Assembly (NCBI RefSeq): GCF_963677725.1 | Contig: NZ_OY782507.1 | Coordinates: 1,860,001-1,924,000, forward strand | Length of the DNA stretch: 64,000 bases | Direction: 5' to 3' | Source of the DNA: an uncultured Cohaesibacter sp. | GTDB taxonomy: Bacteria; Pseudomonadota; Alphaproteobacteria; Rhizobiales; Cohaesibacteraceae | Shown: one piece after another, positions 16,726 to 25,826 of the stretch | Position numbering within the stretch: position 1 is the stretch's first letter | Layout: each line of letters begins with the position of its first letter | Translations under genes and position numbers: made by a program | Notes under the pieces: model-generated | The model's input: only the letters and a program-made list of their open reading frames with translations | Told to the model about the DNA's origin: nothing | The model's database searches: none

Positions 16726-17469
16726 ATGACGACAAATTCGCGTCCCACAACTGGCATGATCCTCGCTGCTGGCATTGGCAAGCGCATGCGCCCTTTGACA
16801 GCCATTACACCCAAACCCCTGATCCCGGTGGGCGGACATGCGATGATCGATCGGGCATTGAATGCCCTGATCGGAGCGGGTGGCAAGAGAGCCGTGATCA
16901 ATGTGCATTATCTTGCCGATCTGGTGGAAGTGCATGTCCGTCATCGCAAAGATATCAACATCGTGATTTCCGACGAACGCGAGCAGTTGCTCGAAACCGG
17001 AGGCGGCATCACCAAGGCCCTGCCATTGCTGGGTAAAGATCCGTTCTATCTGCTCAATTCGGACAGTTTCTGGATGGAAGGCTCGATCCCCAATCTCGAT
17101 TTGCTGGCCCAGCATTGGCTGTCGGATGACATGGATGGTCTGCTTTTACTGTCCCCTACGGTGGATGCGGTTGGCTATAATGGCCGGGGGGATTTTCAGA
17201 TGGATCCGTTTGGCCGCCTGCGCCGCCGCAAGCCGCATGAAGTCTCGCCCTACATCTATGCCGGGGCCGGCATTCTGCATCCACGGCTGTTCGACGGCTC
17301 CGATGCAACGCCCCATTCTCTCAACGTACAGTTTGACAAGGCAATCGAATCGGGGCGACTGTTTGGCCTGATCATGGATGGCAAATGGCTGCATGTGGGC
17401 ACGCCGCAGGCCATTCCGCTGGCCGAACGGGCCATTGCCCAGAGCGCAACACGGGGACTGAATACCTGA
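16726..17469 (+). CDS. murU: MurNAc-1-phosphate uridylyltransferase-like nucleotidyltransferase
   Basis: A 247-aa sugar-phosphate nucleotidyltransferase. It begins with the signature MILAAGIGKRMRPLTAITPKPLIPVGG and shows LLNSDSFW, the metal-site DxD-like region, around residue 105. With an AmgK-type kinase it would make UDP-MurNAc from recycled MurNAc-1-phosphate, by-passing de novo synthesis. The gene follows the TsaE–AmgK fusion by 44 bp and is followed by addB after 34 bp, consistent with one operon. A TTG at 16684 would give 14 more residues; the ATG at 16726 is nearer to family length. Mannose-1-P guanylyltransferase relatives are the main alternative. Confidence 0.8.
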   Translation: MTTNSRPTTGMILAAGIGKRMRPLTAITPKPLIPVGGHAMIDRALNALIGAGGKRAVINVHYLADLVEVHVRHRKDINIVISDEREQLLETGGGITKALPLLGKDPFYLLNSDSFWMEGSIPNLDLLAQHWLSDDMDGLLLLSPTVDAVGYNGRGDFQMDPFGRLRRRKPHEVSPYIYAGAGILHPRLFDGSDATPHSLNVQFDKAIESGRLFGLIMDGKWLHVGTPQAIPLAERAIAQSATRGLNT

Positions 17470-17503
17470 GGCGCGCCTCCCAGACCAATTGTCAGGACCC
17501 CAA

Positions 17504-20500
17504 ATGCACGCCGCGCCCTCGATTTTTTCCATCTCGCCTGCCAGCCCCTTTCTGGCGACCCTGATTGATGCGTTAATCGAGGGGCGATTGCTGCCGCACT
17601 TTCGGGCTGACAATCCGGCTGATCTGGGACGTGCCATTGTCTATGTGCCGACCCAGCGCACCGCCGACGCCTTGAAGGCAGCCTTTCTGCCGCACCTTAA
17701 AAGCCGCGGCTGGCAAAGCGTCATCTTGCCGAGGATCCATGTCATCGGCGATATGGATGAAGATCTGATGCCCTTCAAGGTGGCCGCAGGTGCGGATGAT
17801 GGCTTCTGGCAATTGCCAACCGCGATGGACAGTCTGCAACGGCGGCTTTCTATGACGTCGCTTGTGCATCGCTGGGCGCAAAATTACGCCCGCGAAGCCC
17901 TGTCCCTGTCAGACAACGACGTGTTGCACGTCTCCAACACCCCATCGGATGCGGCTTATTTGGCGATTGATCTGTTGGCGCTGATTGATGCGGTCCATCG
18001 CGAGCGTTCCGACTGGGCCTTGCTTGAGGGGCTGGTGCCGGAAGATTACAGCGCCTTTTGGCAGATCAGTCTTAAATTCCTCGAAACCGCCACCAGCCTC
18101 TGGCCGGATTATCTCAAAGCTTTGGGGCTGGTTGATCCGGTGGAGCGGCGCAATGCTGTTCTGAAAGCCGAGATTGAAGCCATCAAGGCCCATGATGGCC
18201 CGGTGATTGCTGCCGGATCCACCGGCTCCATTCCAGCCACTGCCGATCTGTTGCAGGCGGTTGCCCTTCATGAGCAAGGGGCGCTGATCCTGCCGGGGCT
18301 TGATTTCCATCTTGACGAGGAAAGCTGGCAGGCCATCGGGGCGCTGCATCCTGCGATTGGCGAGCCTTCAGGCGTAGCGGGGCATCCGCAATTCAACCTC
18401 AAGCAATTGCTGGACCTGATCGGCGTTGGCCGCAAAGAAGTGATCAATCTCTCGACCCTATCCCAGACGCAAAGCGACCGGACCCTGTTGGTCAGTGAAG
18501 CCTTGCGGCCCGCCGAGACCACCGACAAATGGGGCGAGAGCCTTGGCCGTCTGTCTGATGATGCACGGCAGGCAGCCCTTACTGGCGTCGCTTTGGCAGA
18601 AGCGGAGAATGAGCAGGAAGAGGCGCGCATTGCGGCGCTTGCCTTGCGCGAAGTTCTGGAGCGGCCCGGCGCACGGGCGGCTCTGGTAACGCCGGATCGG
18701 GCCTTGGCGCGTCGGGTTTTGTTGGAACTGAAGCGCTGGTCGATCGATGTTGAGGATACCGCCGGGATGCCGCTGGCCGAGACCCCGCCTGCCCTGTTGC
18801 TGCGTCTGATGGTGGAATGCGTCATTGATCGCTTTGATCCGATCCGCCTCTTGGCCTTGTTCAAGCATCCGCTGACCAGCTTTGGCCTGCCGCGTGGCGA
18901 AGTGCGCCGGGCTGCCCGTTTTCTTGAATTGAAGGTATTGCGTGGGCCTCGGCTTGGTGCAGGCATCGCGCCGATCCGCAAGGAGCTTGCCCGCAAACGT
19001 GAAGAAGCAGAAGAACGCCATGAAAGCGGTCCCTTCAAGACAGAGATCTGGGATCTTTGCGCAAACCTGATCGATCAGCTTGAGGGCGCCCTCGCACCGC
19101 TGGTGGGACTGTCGGAGCAAGAGGATGGCGCCCAATTTGCCCAATGGGTGGAAGCGGTGATTGCCTCACTTGAGAAGCTGGCAGCAGATCAGGACGGCAC
19201 GCCGAACCGGCTTTATGATGAGGCCGCAGGCCGCGCCTTGCTTGGCTTCTTTGATCGGGTCGGGCAATGGAATGAAGGGGCCTTGCCCCTTGATGGTCGT
19301 GATGTTGCCCCTTTCCTTGTGGCGCTGATGTCCGGCGAAACCGTTCTGTCCCATGGGGAAGGCGACTCCAGACTGCAATTGCTTGGAACGCTCGAAGCCC
19401 GTTTGCTGGATGTGGATCGGGTGGTGATTGGCGGTCTGAATGAAGGCTCATGGCCTGCGGAAACCAAGAGCGATGCGTGGCTGTCCCGACCAATGCGGGC
19501 AGGCATGATGCTGGAGCCGCCCGAGCGGCGGATCGGTCTTGCCGCCCACGACTTTGCGCAAGCGATGGGACGAGGGGAAGTGGTGCTGATCCGCTCCCTT
19601 AAAATGGGTGGTCAGCCGACGGTGCCAAGCCGCTGGCTGCAACGGCTCGAAGCGGTATCGGGGCCAGTCGCCCGAAAGGCAATGCGCCAGCGCGGTGCCA
19701 ACTACGGCCGCTGGGCGAAGGCGCTCGATGCCCCGCAGCGCGCCGTCACGTTGCTCCGCCCTGAACCTGTGCCACCGCTTGATGCTCGACCACGCCACCT
19801 GTCGGTGACCGAGATCGAAACATGGGTGCGGGATCCTTACGCGCTTTATGCCAAGCATGTGCTGGGTCTCAGACCCCTTGATGACATTGGCACGGCGCCG
19901 GGTGGCGCGGAAAAAGGCTCGATCATTCACGATATTCTGGGCGATTTCACTCAGGAATGGAACGGTCCTTACGACGAGAGCGCCGTTGATCGGCTTTTGG
20001 AGCTGGGTCGGAACGCCTTCAACCGGCTTGAGCATTTCCCCGAATTGCTTGCCTTTTGGTGGCCGCGTTTCGAGCGGATTGCCCGTTGGTTCGTGCTGGA
20101 ATGGGAGGCACCACGGACGGGAGAGATTGCCGGACGTCATGCGGAAATTTCCGGAGCCATCACCTTGCCGGTGCGTGGCGGCGATTTCCATCTGCGGGGT
20201 CGGGCCGACCGCCTCGATATCAGCACCGACGACCGGCTGCATGTGATCGACTTCAAGACAGGCACCCCACCCAGTGCCAAACAGGTGCTGCCCGGCTTTG
20301 CACCGCAATTGGCGCTAGAGGGCTATATGGCCAAGCTTGGTGGCTTTGCCGATATTCCGCGTGGCATCGAAATGGCCGATATGGCGTGGATCCGCCTGTC
20401 GGGCGGGCGCAAGCCCGGCGAGGTGAAGAGCGGGGTCGAGAAGGATTATGCGGCAGAAGATATAGTCGAGCTGATTGGCAAGCGCCTCTTGGCGCTGATC

Positions 20501-20626
20501 ACCGCCTATGATGATCCATCCAAAGGCTATCCATCGCGGGCCAGGCCGATGTTCGAGCGGTTTGAAAGCCCCTATGACCATCTGGCCCGGGTCAAGGAAT
20601 GGTCGCTGCATGGGGAGGAGAGCTGA
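17504..20626 (+). CDS. addB: AddB subunit of the AddAB helicase–nuclease
   Basis: A 1040-aa inactivated-helicase/nuclease subunit of AddAB, which resects double-strand breaks for RecA. This is the alphaproteobacterial form. A helicase-like core with VIGGLNEGSWP (around residue 645) is followed by a C-terminal RecB-type nuclease, LRGRADRLD...VIDFKTG (around 905–925). The four cysteines that hold an Fe-S cluster in Bacillus AddB are absent; the region reads LSVTEIETWVRDPYALY. No Walker A lysine loop is seen near the N-terminus. AGGA precedes the ATG at 17504. The stop lies 2 bp before the addA start, so the two subunits are coupled. Confidence 0.93.
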   Translation: MHAAPSIFSISPASPFLATLIDALIEGRLLPHFRADNPADLGRAIVYVPTQRTADALKAAFLPHLKSRGWQSVILPRIHVIGDMDEDLMPFKVAAGADDGFWQLPTAMDSLQRRLSMTSLVHRWAQNYAREALSLSDNDVLHVSNTPSDAAYLAIDLLALIDAVHRERSDWALLEGLVPEDYSAFWQISLKFLETATSLWPDYLKALGLVDPVERRNAVLKAEIEAIKAHDGPVIAAGSTGSIPATADLLQAVALHEQGALILPGLDFHLDEESWQAIGALHPAIGEPSGVAGHPQFNLKQLLDLIGVGRKEVINLSTLSQTQSDRTLLVSEALRPAETTDKWGESLGRLSDDARQAALTGVALAEAENEQEEARIAALALREVLERPGARAALVTPDRALARRVLLELKRWSIDVEDTAGMPLAETPPALLLRLMVECVIDRFDPIRLLALFKHPLTSFGLPRGEVRRAARFLELKVLRGPRLGAGIAPIRKELARKREEAEERHESGPFKTEIWDLCANLIDQLEGALAPLVGLSEQEDGAQFAQWVEAVIASLEKLAADQDGTPNRLYDEAAGRALLGFFDRVGQWNEGALPLDGRDVAPFLVALMSGETVLSHGEGDSRLQLLGTLEARLLDVDRVVIGGLNEGSWPAETKSDAWLSRPMRAGMMLEPPERRIGLAAHDFAQAMGRGEVVLIRSLKMGGQPTVPSRWLQRLEAVSGPVARKAMRQRGANYGRWAKALDAPQRAVTLLRPEPVPPLDARPRHLSVTEIETWVRDPYALYAKHVLGLRPLDDIGTAPGGAEKGSIIHDILGDFTQEWNGPYDESAVDRLLELGRNAFNRLEHFPELLAFWWPRFERIARWFVLEWEAPRTGEIAGRHAEISGAITLPVRGGDFHLRGRADRLDISTDDRLHVIDFKTGTPPSAKQVLPGFAPQLALEGYMAKLGGFADIPRGIEMADMAWIRLSGGRKPGEVKSGVEKDYAAEDIVELIGKRLLALITAYDDPSKGYPSRARPMFERFESPYDHLARVKEWSLHGEES

Positions 20627-20628
20627 TC

Positions 20629-23600
20629 ATGGCCTTTGAAATTCCAGCCGATACACTGTTAGCGCAAGCCAATGCCTCCCACCCGGATCATTCTGCGTGG
20701 GTGAGTGCCAATGCCGGATCGGGCAAGACCTTTGTCCTTGCCCGCCGGGTGATCCGGCTGTTGCTCAATGGCACTGAACCGTCGCGCATTCTTTGCCTGA
20801 CCTTCACCAAGGCAGCGGCGGCGGAAATGTCCAACCGTGTCTTTGCCGAATTGTCCGGCTGGACCGAACTGTCGGACGCAGAGTTGCAAACAAAGCTCAC
20901 CGAGATTGAGGGCAAGGCACCGTCTGACGCGATGTTACAATTGGCGCGGCGTTTGTTTGCGCGGGCGCTGGAGACGCCGGGCGGGTTGAAAATCCAGACC
21001 ATTCACGCCTTTGCCGAACGCCTGCTGCATCAATTCCCGCTGGAGGCCAATGTTCCCGCCCATTTTGAAATTCTCGATGACCAATTGGGCGCAGAGCTGT
21101 TGCAGGCCGCACTTGGCCATGTGATGCGGTCCGCACGACTGGGCAGTCGGCCTGAATGGCAGGTGGCGCTGAACCAATTGATCGATCATATGGGGGATGG
21201 TGACATCCAGACCGCCTTGACCGATCTTGTGCGCAACCGCGATGGCTTTGGCCGCTTTCTTGAAATGAGCGAAGGCACAAAGGCCGCAGGCGGTGCAACC
21301 GGGCTTGAGGCGGCTTTGGCGGCCCTCGCCCATGGACTTGATCTTGATCCGTCAGACAGCCTCTCCGCACTGACCGCCAGCATTCCTTTCGGTCCCGGCT
21401 TTGATCGCGACGCGATTGTGACACTGGCCCCCTTGTTCGAGACAGGCGGCAAACGGGACAAGGAACAGGCAGCCTTGATGCGGGCCGTGCTGGCCGCAGA
21501 GACGATTGAAGAACAGGCTAGCCTGTGGCAGCAGATTTTCCGCAAGAAAGACGGAGCGGCGAAAGCCGACAGCACCTTCGCATCGAAAAAAATGCGCGAG
21601 GCGGAGCCATCTCTCTCGGGCCGTACCGACCGCGAGCAGGCACGGCTGGACGCCCTGTCTGACAAGACCAATGCGCTCCTCACACTTGAAGTTAGCCGGG
21701 CTTTGTTCACGCTGGCAGACGGTGTGATCGGCCATTATGAGCGGGCCAAGGCGGCGCGCGGGCTGATGGATTTTGACGATCTGATCCTCAAGGCTGCCGA
21801 CCTTCTGCGCCCGGCCAATGCGGCCGCCTGGGTCCATTACAAACTGGATCAGGGGATTGATCATATTCTGGTTGATGAAGCGCAGGATACCAACCCGCAC
21901 CAATGGGACATCATCCGGCAGCTGGGGGAAGAATTTTTCTCTGGCGACGGCGGGCGGGCCGAAAACCGGACGATTTTTGCAGTCGGCGACGAGAAGCAAT
22001 CGATCTATTCCTTCCAAGGGGCAGAGCCCAAATGGTTTGCCGACATGCGCCGCTTCTTCAAGAAACGCGCCGAGGAAGCACAAAAGCCATTCCATGACAT
22101 CAAATTGCGGCTGTCATTCCGCTCCACACCCCATGTGCTGCGCTCGGTGGATTCGGTCTTCTCAAATGAGAGTAGCTATGAGGCTTTATCTTCGGACAAG
22201 GAAGCACCGGTGCATGAGCCGATCCGCCAGCGCGACCCCGGTCTGGTGGAGATTTGGCCCCTTTATGAACCGGTCGAGCAAGACCTTGATGAAGACTGGG
22301 CCAAGCCGCTTGATGCACAAGGGGATCTGAGCCCGCCTGTGCAACTGGCTCGATCCATTGCCCGCACCGTGCGCCATTGGATCGAAAGTGATGAACGGCT
22401 GGAGGGCAGCGGCAGGACTATCAAGGCCGGGGACATTCTGGTTCTGGTGCGCAAGCGCGGGGATTTCGTCAACGCCATCAACCGGGCACTGAAAGAAGAG
22501 GGCCTGCCGGTGGCCGGTGCCGACCGTTTGGCTCTGCTCGATCATATTGCGGTGATGGATTTGCTGTCGCTGGGGGATGTGATGTTGCTGCCAGAGGATG
22601 ACTTGTCGCTGGCAGCCGTGCTGAAAAGCCCTCTTTTCGGCCTGTCGGAAGAGCGCCTATATGATCTGGCTCATCAGGGCGGTAAAAGAAGCCGCAGCCT
22701 GTGGGATAGTCTTAAAAGACGGGCCGAAAAAGGCGCGCCAGCGGACGCTGATTTTGCGGCGATTTTTGACCAATTGTTCCGCTGGCAGAGCCAAATTGAC
22801 TTCCAGCCACCGTTTGACTTTTTCGCGCAGGTGTTGGGTCCAGACGGCAAGCGGCGCGCCTTTGTTGAGCGGTTGGGACCGGAAGCAGACGAAGTGATCG
22901 ACGAATTGCTCTCGCGCGCGCTCGATTTTGAAAAGGCCCAAACGCCGAACCTGCAAGCCTTTCTTGCGGCCATGCGTCAGGGCGGCGCTGAGATCAAGCG
23001 CGATATGGGCGCAGCCGATGACCAGATCCGCGTCATGACCGTGCATGGCTCGAAGGGCCTTGAAGCACCAATTGTGTTTCTGGTCGATGGAACCGGGCAA
23101 CCGGCCAGCGCGCGGCATCATCCGCATTTGGTAACGCTTGCCCATGACGGTCCGGATCCGTTGGCCGACCATCCCGATCTGATGGTCTGGAAAGCGCCGA
23201 GCGCCAACCAACCGAGCCAAGTGAAACAAAGCCTTGGCAAGCTCGACCGGGAAGCGGAAGAAGAATATTTGCGCCTGCTCTATGTGGGCATGACACGGGC
23301 AGAAGACCGGCTTTATCTCTGCGGCTATCGCGGCAAGCGCGAAGCGTCGGAAAATTGCTGGTATGAAGTGGCCCGCCGCGCGCTGTCGGATAAATTGCAG
23401 GAAGTCATTCATCCGGTGAGCGGCGATATGGTCTATCGCTGGCAACTGGAGGGCGCCTTTGTTGCCAAGGATAGCCAGAAACCGGAGCAAAGCAGCGAAG
23501 TCGCTGCAGTTCATCCGTTGCCGGATTGGCTAAACCTGCCAGCAAGCCCTGCCCCAACAACTCAGCCGATGTTGCAGCCCTCACGCGCGGCGGATGCGGA

Positions 23601-24213
23601 AGAAGCTGAACGAGCCCCTGCCCCCACTCTTGGCGCCGGTCTGTCCGGGGCAAGACCACCACAAATCCATGACTGGGAACCAAGGCGGCGCGGTTTGCTG
23701 ATGCATGCTTTGTTTGAGCATTTGCCGCAATTGATCAAGGCAGACCGAGACGCTGCGGCAAAAGCCTATCTCGCCCGGATGGCCAGTGATATGCCAGAGG
23801 CCGCGCGCGACGTCCTCCTCGGTGAGGTTGAGGCTTTGCTTGATGATCCGGATCATGCGGCCCTGTTTGGCAAGGATAGTCTGGCGGAGATTTCCATTTC
23901 CGGTCAGGTGATGATGAATGGGGAAGCGCGTCCTGTCTCAGGCCAGATCGACCGCTTGCTGGTTGAAGAGGATCGGGTGACACTGGTTGATTACAAGACG
24001 AATCGCCATGTTCCGAGCGATCCGCGAGATATCCCCATGGCCTATCAGGTGCAGTTGGCGCTTTACGGCCATTTGCTGGCCCCACTCTATCCTGATAAGA
24101 CAATCATATGTACCTTATTATGGACGGCATCTCCCACCATCATGACGCTGTCAGCAGATCAGCGGCAATCAGCATTGCGTGAGATTGGCGTGGAAGCTGC
24201 TATTGGTTCTTGA
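20629..24213 (+). CDS. addA: AddA subunit of the AddAB helicase–nuclease
   Basis: The 1194-aa UvrD-family helicase subunit. Motif I is VSANAGSGKTFVLARRV (around residue 25), motif II LVDEAQDTNPHQW (around 415), motif III GDEKQSIYSFQGA (around 455), motif V MTVHGSKGLEAPIVFLV (around 800) and motif VI LLYVGMTRAEDRLYLCGY (around 885). The C-terminal RecB nuclease shows SGQIDRLL and VTLVDYKTNR (around 1110–1130). GGGGAGGAGAG provides a strong ribosome binding site inside the end of addB. It works with AddB in DNA break repair. The domain set is complete and the length typical. Confidence 0.96.
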   Translation: MAFEIPADTLLAQANASHPDHSAWVSANAGSGKTFVLARRVIRLLLNGTEPSRILCLTFTKAAAAEMSNRVFAELSGWTELSDAELQTKLTEIEGKAPSDAMLQLARRLFARALETPGGLKIQTIHAFAERLLHQFPLEANVPAHFEILDDQLGAELLQAALGHVMRSARLGSRPEWQVALNQLIDHMGDGDIQTALTDLVRNRDGFGRFLEMSEGTKAAGGATGLEAALAALAHGLDLDPSDSLSALTASIPFGPGFDRDAIVTLAPLFETGGKRDKEQAALMRAVLAAETIEEQASLWQQIFRKKDGAAKADSTFASKKMREAEPSLSGRTDREQARLDALSDKTNALLTLEVSRALFTLADGVIGHYERAKAARGLMDFDDLILKAADLLRPANAAAWVHYKLDQGIDHILVDEAQDTNPHQWDIIRQLGEEFFSGDGGRAENRTIFAVGDEKQSIYSFQGAEPKWFADMRRFFKKRAEEAQKPFHDIKLRLSFRSTPHVLRSVDSVFSNESSYEALSSDKEAPVHEPIRQRDPGLVEIWPLYEPVEQDLDEDWAKPLDAQGDLSPPVQLARSIARTVRHWIESDERLEGSGRTIKAGDILVLVRKRGDFVNAINRALKEEGLPVAGADRLALLDHIAVMDLLSLGDVMLLPEDDLSLAAVLKSPLFGLSEERLYDLAHQGGKRSRSLWDSLKRRAEKGAPADADFAAIFDQLFRWQSQIDFQPPFDFFAQVLGPDGKRRAFVERLGPEADEVIDELLSRALDFEKAQTPNLQAFLAAMRQGGAEIKRDMGAADDQIRVMTVHGSKGLEAPIVFLVDGTGQPASARHHPHLVTLAHDGPDPLADHPDLMVWKAPSANQPSQVKQSLGKLDREAEEEYLRLLYVGMTRAEDRLYLCGYRGKREASENCWYEVARRALSDKLQEVIHPVSGDMVYRWQLEGAFVAKDSQKPEQSSEVAAVHPLPDWLNLPASPAPTTQPMLQPSRAADAEEAERAPAPTLGAGLSGARPPQIHDWEPRRRGLLMHALFEHLPQLIKADRDAAAKAYLARMASDMPEAARDVLLGEVEALLDDPDHAALFGKDSLAEISISGQVMMNGEARPVSGQIDRLLVEEDRVTLVDYKTNRHVPSDPRDIPMAYQVQLALYGHLLAPLYPDKTIICTLLWTASPTIMTLSADQRQSALREIGVEAAIGS

Positions 24214-24342
24214 CGCGCGCCAGGGGAATACCTACCTTCAAGACAAAGAACCAATATTCACATATCAATGAATATTGATGAATAACCAGCCCTGCCCTTG
24301 GTCAACCAGATCGGCGAGGGCACATATGGAAAGAGGCATGAT

Positions 24343-24660
<318 letters not shown>

Positions 24661-24687
24661 GCTGTTCGAGCCGTTTTTAGCAAGACA

Positions 24688-24722
24688 AAACCCGGTCAGC
24701 CCTGCTGATCGGGTTTCTTTTT
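24688..24722 (+). terminator. rho-independent terminator after trxA
   Basis: A 13-bp stem (24688–24700 with 24704–24716, one G·T pair) around a 3-nt loop, followed by TTTCTTTTT. It lies 28 bp after the trxA stop. Confidence 0.93.
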
Positions 24723-24861
24723 GGCCTGCAGGTGGGATCATACGCAGATTGCAGGGGGAAGTGTGAAGGCTAGCCGACACGCCAATGCATTCGCGGCCCA
24801 CCAAATCGGGTGAGCGCGTTAAGCAATCGGATTTGTTCTTGCGGAAAAGGGGCTTTAAAAT

Positions 24862-24902
24862 AACGAAAGCCCACCGGGGGAGGAGGTCCGGTGGGCTTCG
24901 TT
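24862..24902 (-). ncRNA. CcsR-like ('cuckoo') hairpin 3, also probable terminator
   Basis: On the minus strand a stem of about 15 bp (24888–24902 with 24862–24877, one bulged base) carries the loop ACCTCCTCCC. It is the last of three hairpins after the DUF1127 gene and is followed by ATTTTAAAG, so it may also end the transcript. A CCUCCUCCC loop next to a DUF1127 gene is the signature of the CcsR/cuckoo RNA family of Rhodobacterales and Rhizobiales. Confidence 0.75.
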
Positions 24903-24908
24903 GCAAGA

Positions 24909-24936
24909 TCCAAAACCGGGAGGAGGATGTTTTGGA
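24909..24936 (-). ncRNA. CcsR-like ('cuckoo') hairpin 2
   Basis: On the minus strand TCCAAAAC pairs with GTTTTGGA (8 bp) around a 12-nt loop that contains CCTCCTCCC (24918–24926). Its stem sequence is unrelated to those of hairpins 1 and 3, while the loop motif is identical, so the loop is what is conserved. Confidence 0.75.
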
Positions 24937-24940
24937 CCTA

Positions 24941-24970
24941 TCAGGCTTCTGGGAGGAGGAAAAAGCCTGA
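24941..24970 (-). ncRNA. CcsR-like ('cuckoo') hairpin 1
   Basis: On the minus strand TCAGGCTT pairs with AAGCCTGA (8 bp) around a 14-nt loop that contains CCTCCTCCC (24951–24959). It is the first motif-bearing hairpin after the DUF1127 stop codon. In Rhodobacter the equivalent RNAs are cut from the same transcript as the DUF1127 mRNA and respond to stress. Confidence 0.75.
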
Positions 24971-24988
24971 ATTTGCAGAAACTGTGGG

Positions 24989-25018
24989 CTTTCGCTTGAG
25001 ACTAGTCAGAAGCGAAAG
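24989..25018 (-). repeat. motif-free hairpin directly after DUF1127 gene
   Basis: CTTTCGCTT (24989–24997) and AAGCGAAAG (25010–25018) form a 9-bp stem with a 12-nt loop containing ACTAGT. It starts 7 bp after the DUF1127 stop and lacks the CCTCCTCCC motif and a T-run. It probably separates the mRNA from the hairpin RNAs, for example as a processing or partial termination site. Confidence 0.5.
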
Positions 25019-25024
25019 TCTTTA

Positions 25025-25177
25025 TTACACGCGGGCAGCTTCCCGAGCGATAGAGGTGATGTCTGCGCGGGAGATACCAAGATCGTTCAGATCGCGGTTG
25101 CTCAGGCGGCTCAGCTCATCAACAGTGTCACGGTAGTTGCGCCACTGACGGTAATTTTTCACAACATTATCAAGCAT
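25025..25177 (-). CDS. DUF1127 (YjiS-like) mini-protein
   Basis: A 50-aa, basic, tryptophan- and arginine-containing protein (MLDNVVKNYRQWRNYR...) with the DUF1127 core TVDELSRLSNRDLNDLGISRADI. The start at 25177 is preceded by AAAGGA at a sensible distance; an ATG at 25186 would touch the ribosome binding site. Short DUF1127 proteins of Rhodobacter (CcaF1) and Agrobacterium bind RNA and affect sRNA levels or phosphate metabolism. Here the gene leads the three CcsR-like hairpins on the same strand, matching the ccaF1–ccsR arrangement. Stress control is likely by analogy; no promoter was recognised. Confidence 0.88.
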   Translation of the reverse strand: MLDNVVKNYRQWRNYRDTVDELSRLSNRDLNDLGISRADITSIAREAARV

Positions 25178-25826
25178 GATAATCATCCTTTCACTGTGGC
25201 TTCGATATCGAGTTCTTTTTGTTTTTCTTTGCAACGAAGCGGGCCGTAACTCGATTTAAAGCGTCGCTCCGTTGTGTTGACTTGTATATAGCTCATAGCT
25301 CGGGGGATTACACCGTTCATTTTTGCATAGCTGTCTTGCGAAACATGCAAAACCGTTGATGCTCATTTCTTATCTATGCGTTAAACGCATACCTTGATCA
25401 GCAATAAAATTTTATGTAATTATTTCAATGACTTATCTAATTTTTATACGCAATTAACCTTACAACCATGGTTTAAGACAAGCGTTTGTATGTCGTGATT
25501 TTGGAGCGTTTTAAACGGGCATTCCAAGGCTTAATCGGAAATTTTGAAGTGTTTGTAATCAGTTACAGCCGTGCGACGTTCTGACCCATGCTAGAAAGGT
25601 TCAAAATTGCAACGTTTTCCGATCTCGGCGAGGTAATTGACGCTTACGTCAGAAAAAGCAAACGTTTGCGCGAAATGCTGTATTTCACGGCAATTGCCTA
25701 GTCAAATGGGTCAGATTTTGATCAAGTTGCCTTCGATCTTTCCTAAAAACGCATATCTCGGACTGAAGCCATCCGTTGGGGATAAGGCCTTCAACCTGTG
25801 AAAAACTCGATTTTTGCCATTGTTTT
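25178..25826. other. AT-rich intergenic region
   Basis: About 650 bp between DUF1127 (minus) and the folC stop. It is visibly richer in A and T than the flanks. It should contain the DUF1127/CcsR promoter in its left part, but no heat-shock or housekeeping promoter could be fixed by eye. A 37-codon frame at 25588–25701 has no ribosome binding site and is not called. Confidence 0.5.

Noticed and set aside
25588-25701. 37-codon plus-strand frame starting MLERFKIATFSDLG
   Set aside because: Looks protein-like but has no ribosome binding site and no recognised relatives, and lies in a promoter-rich AT region.
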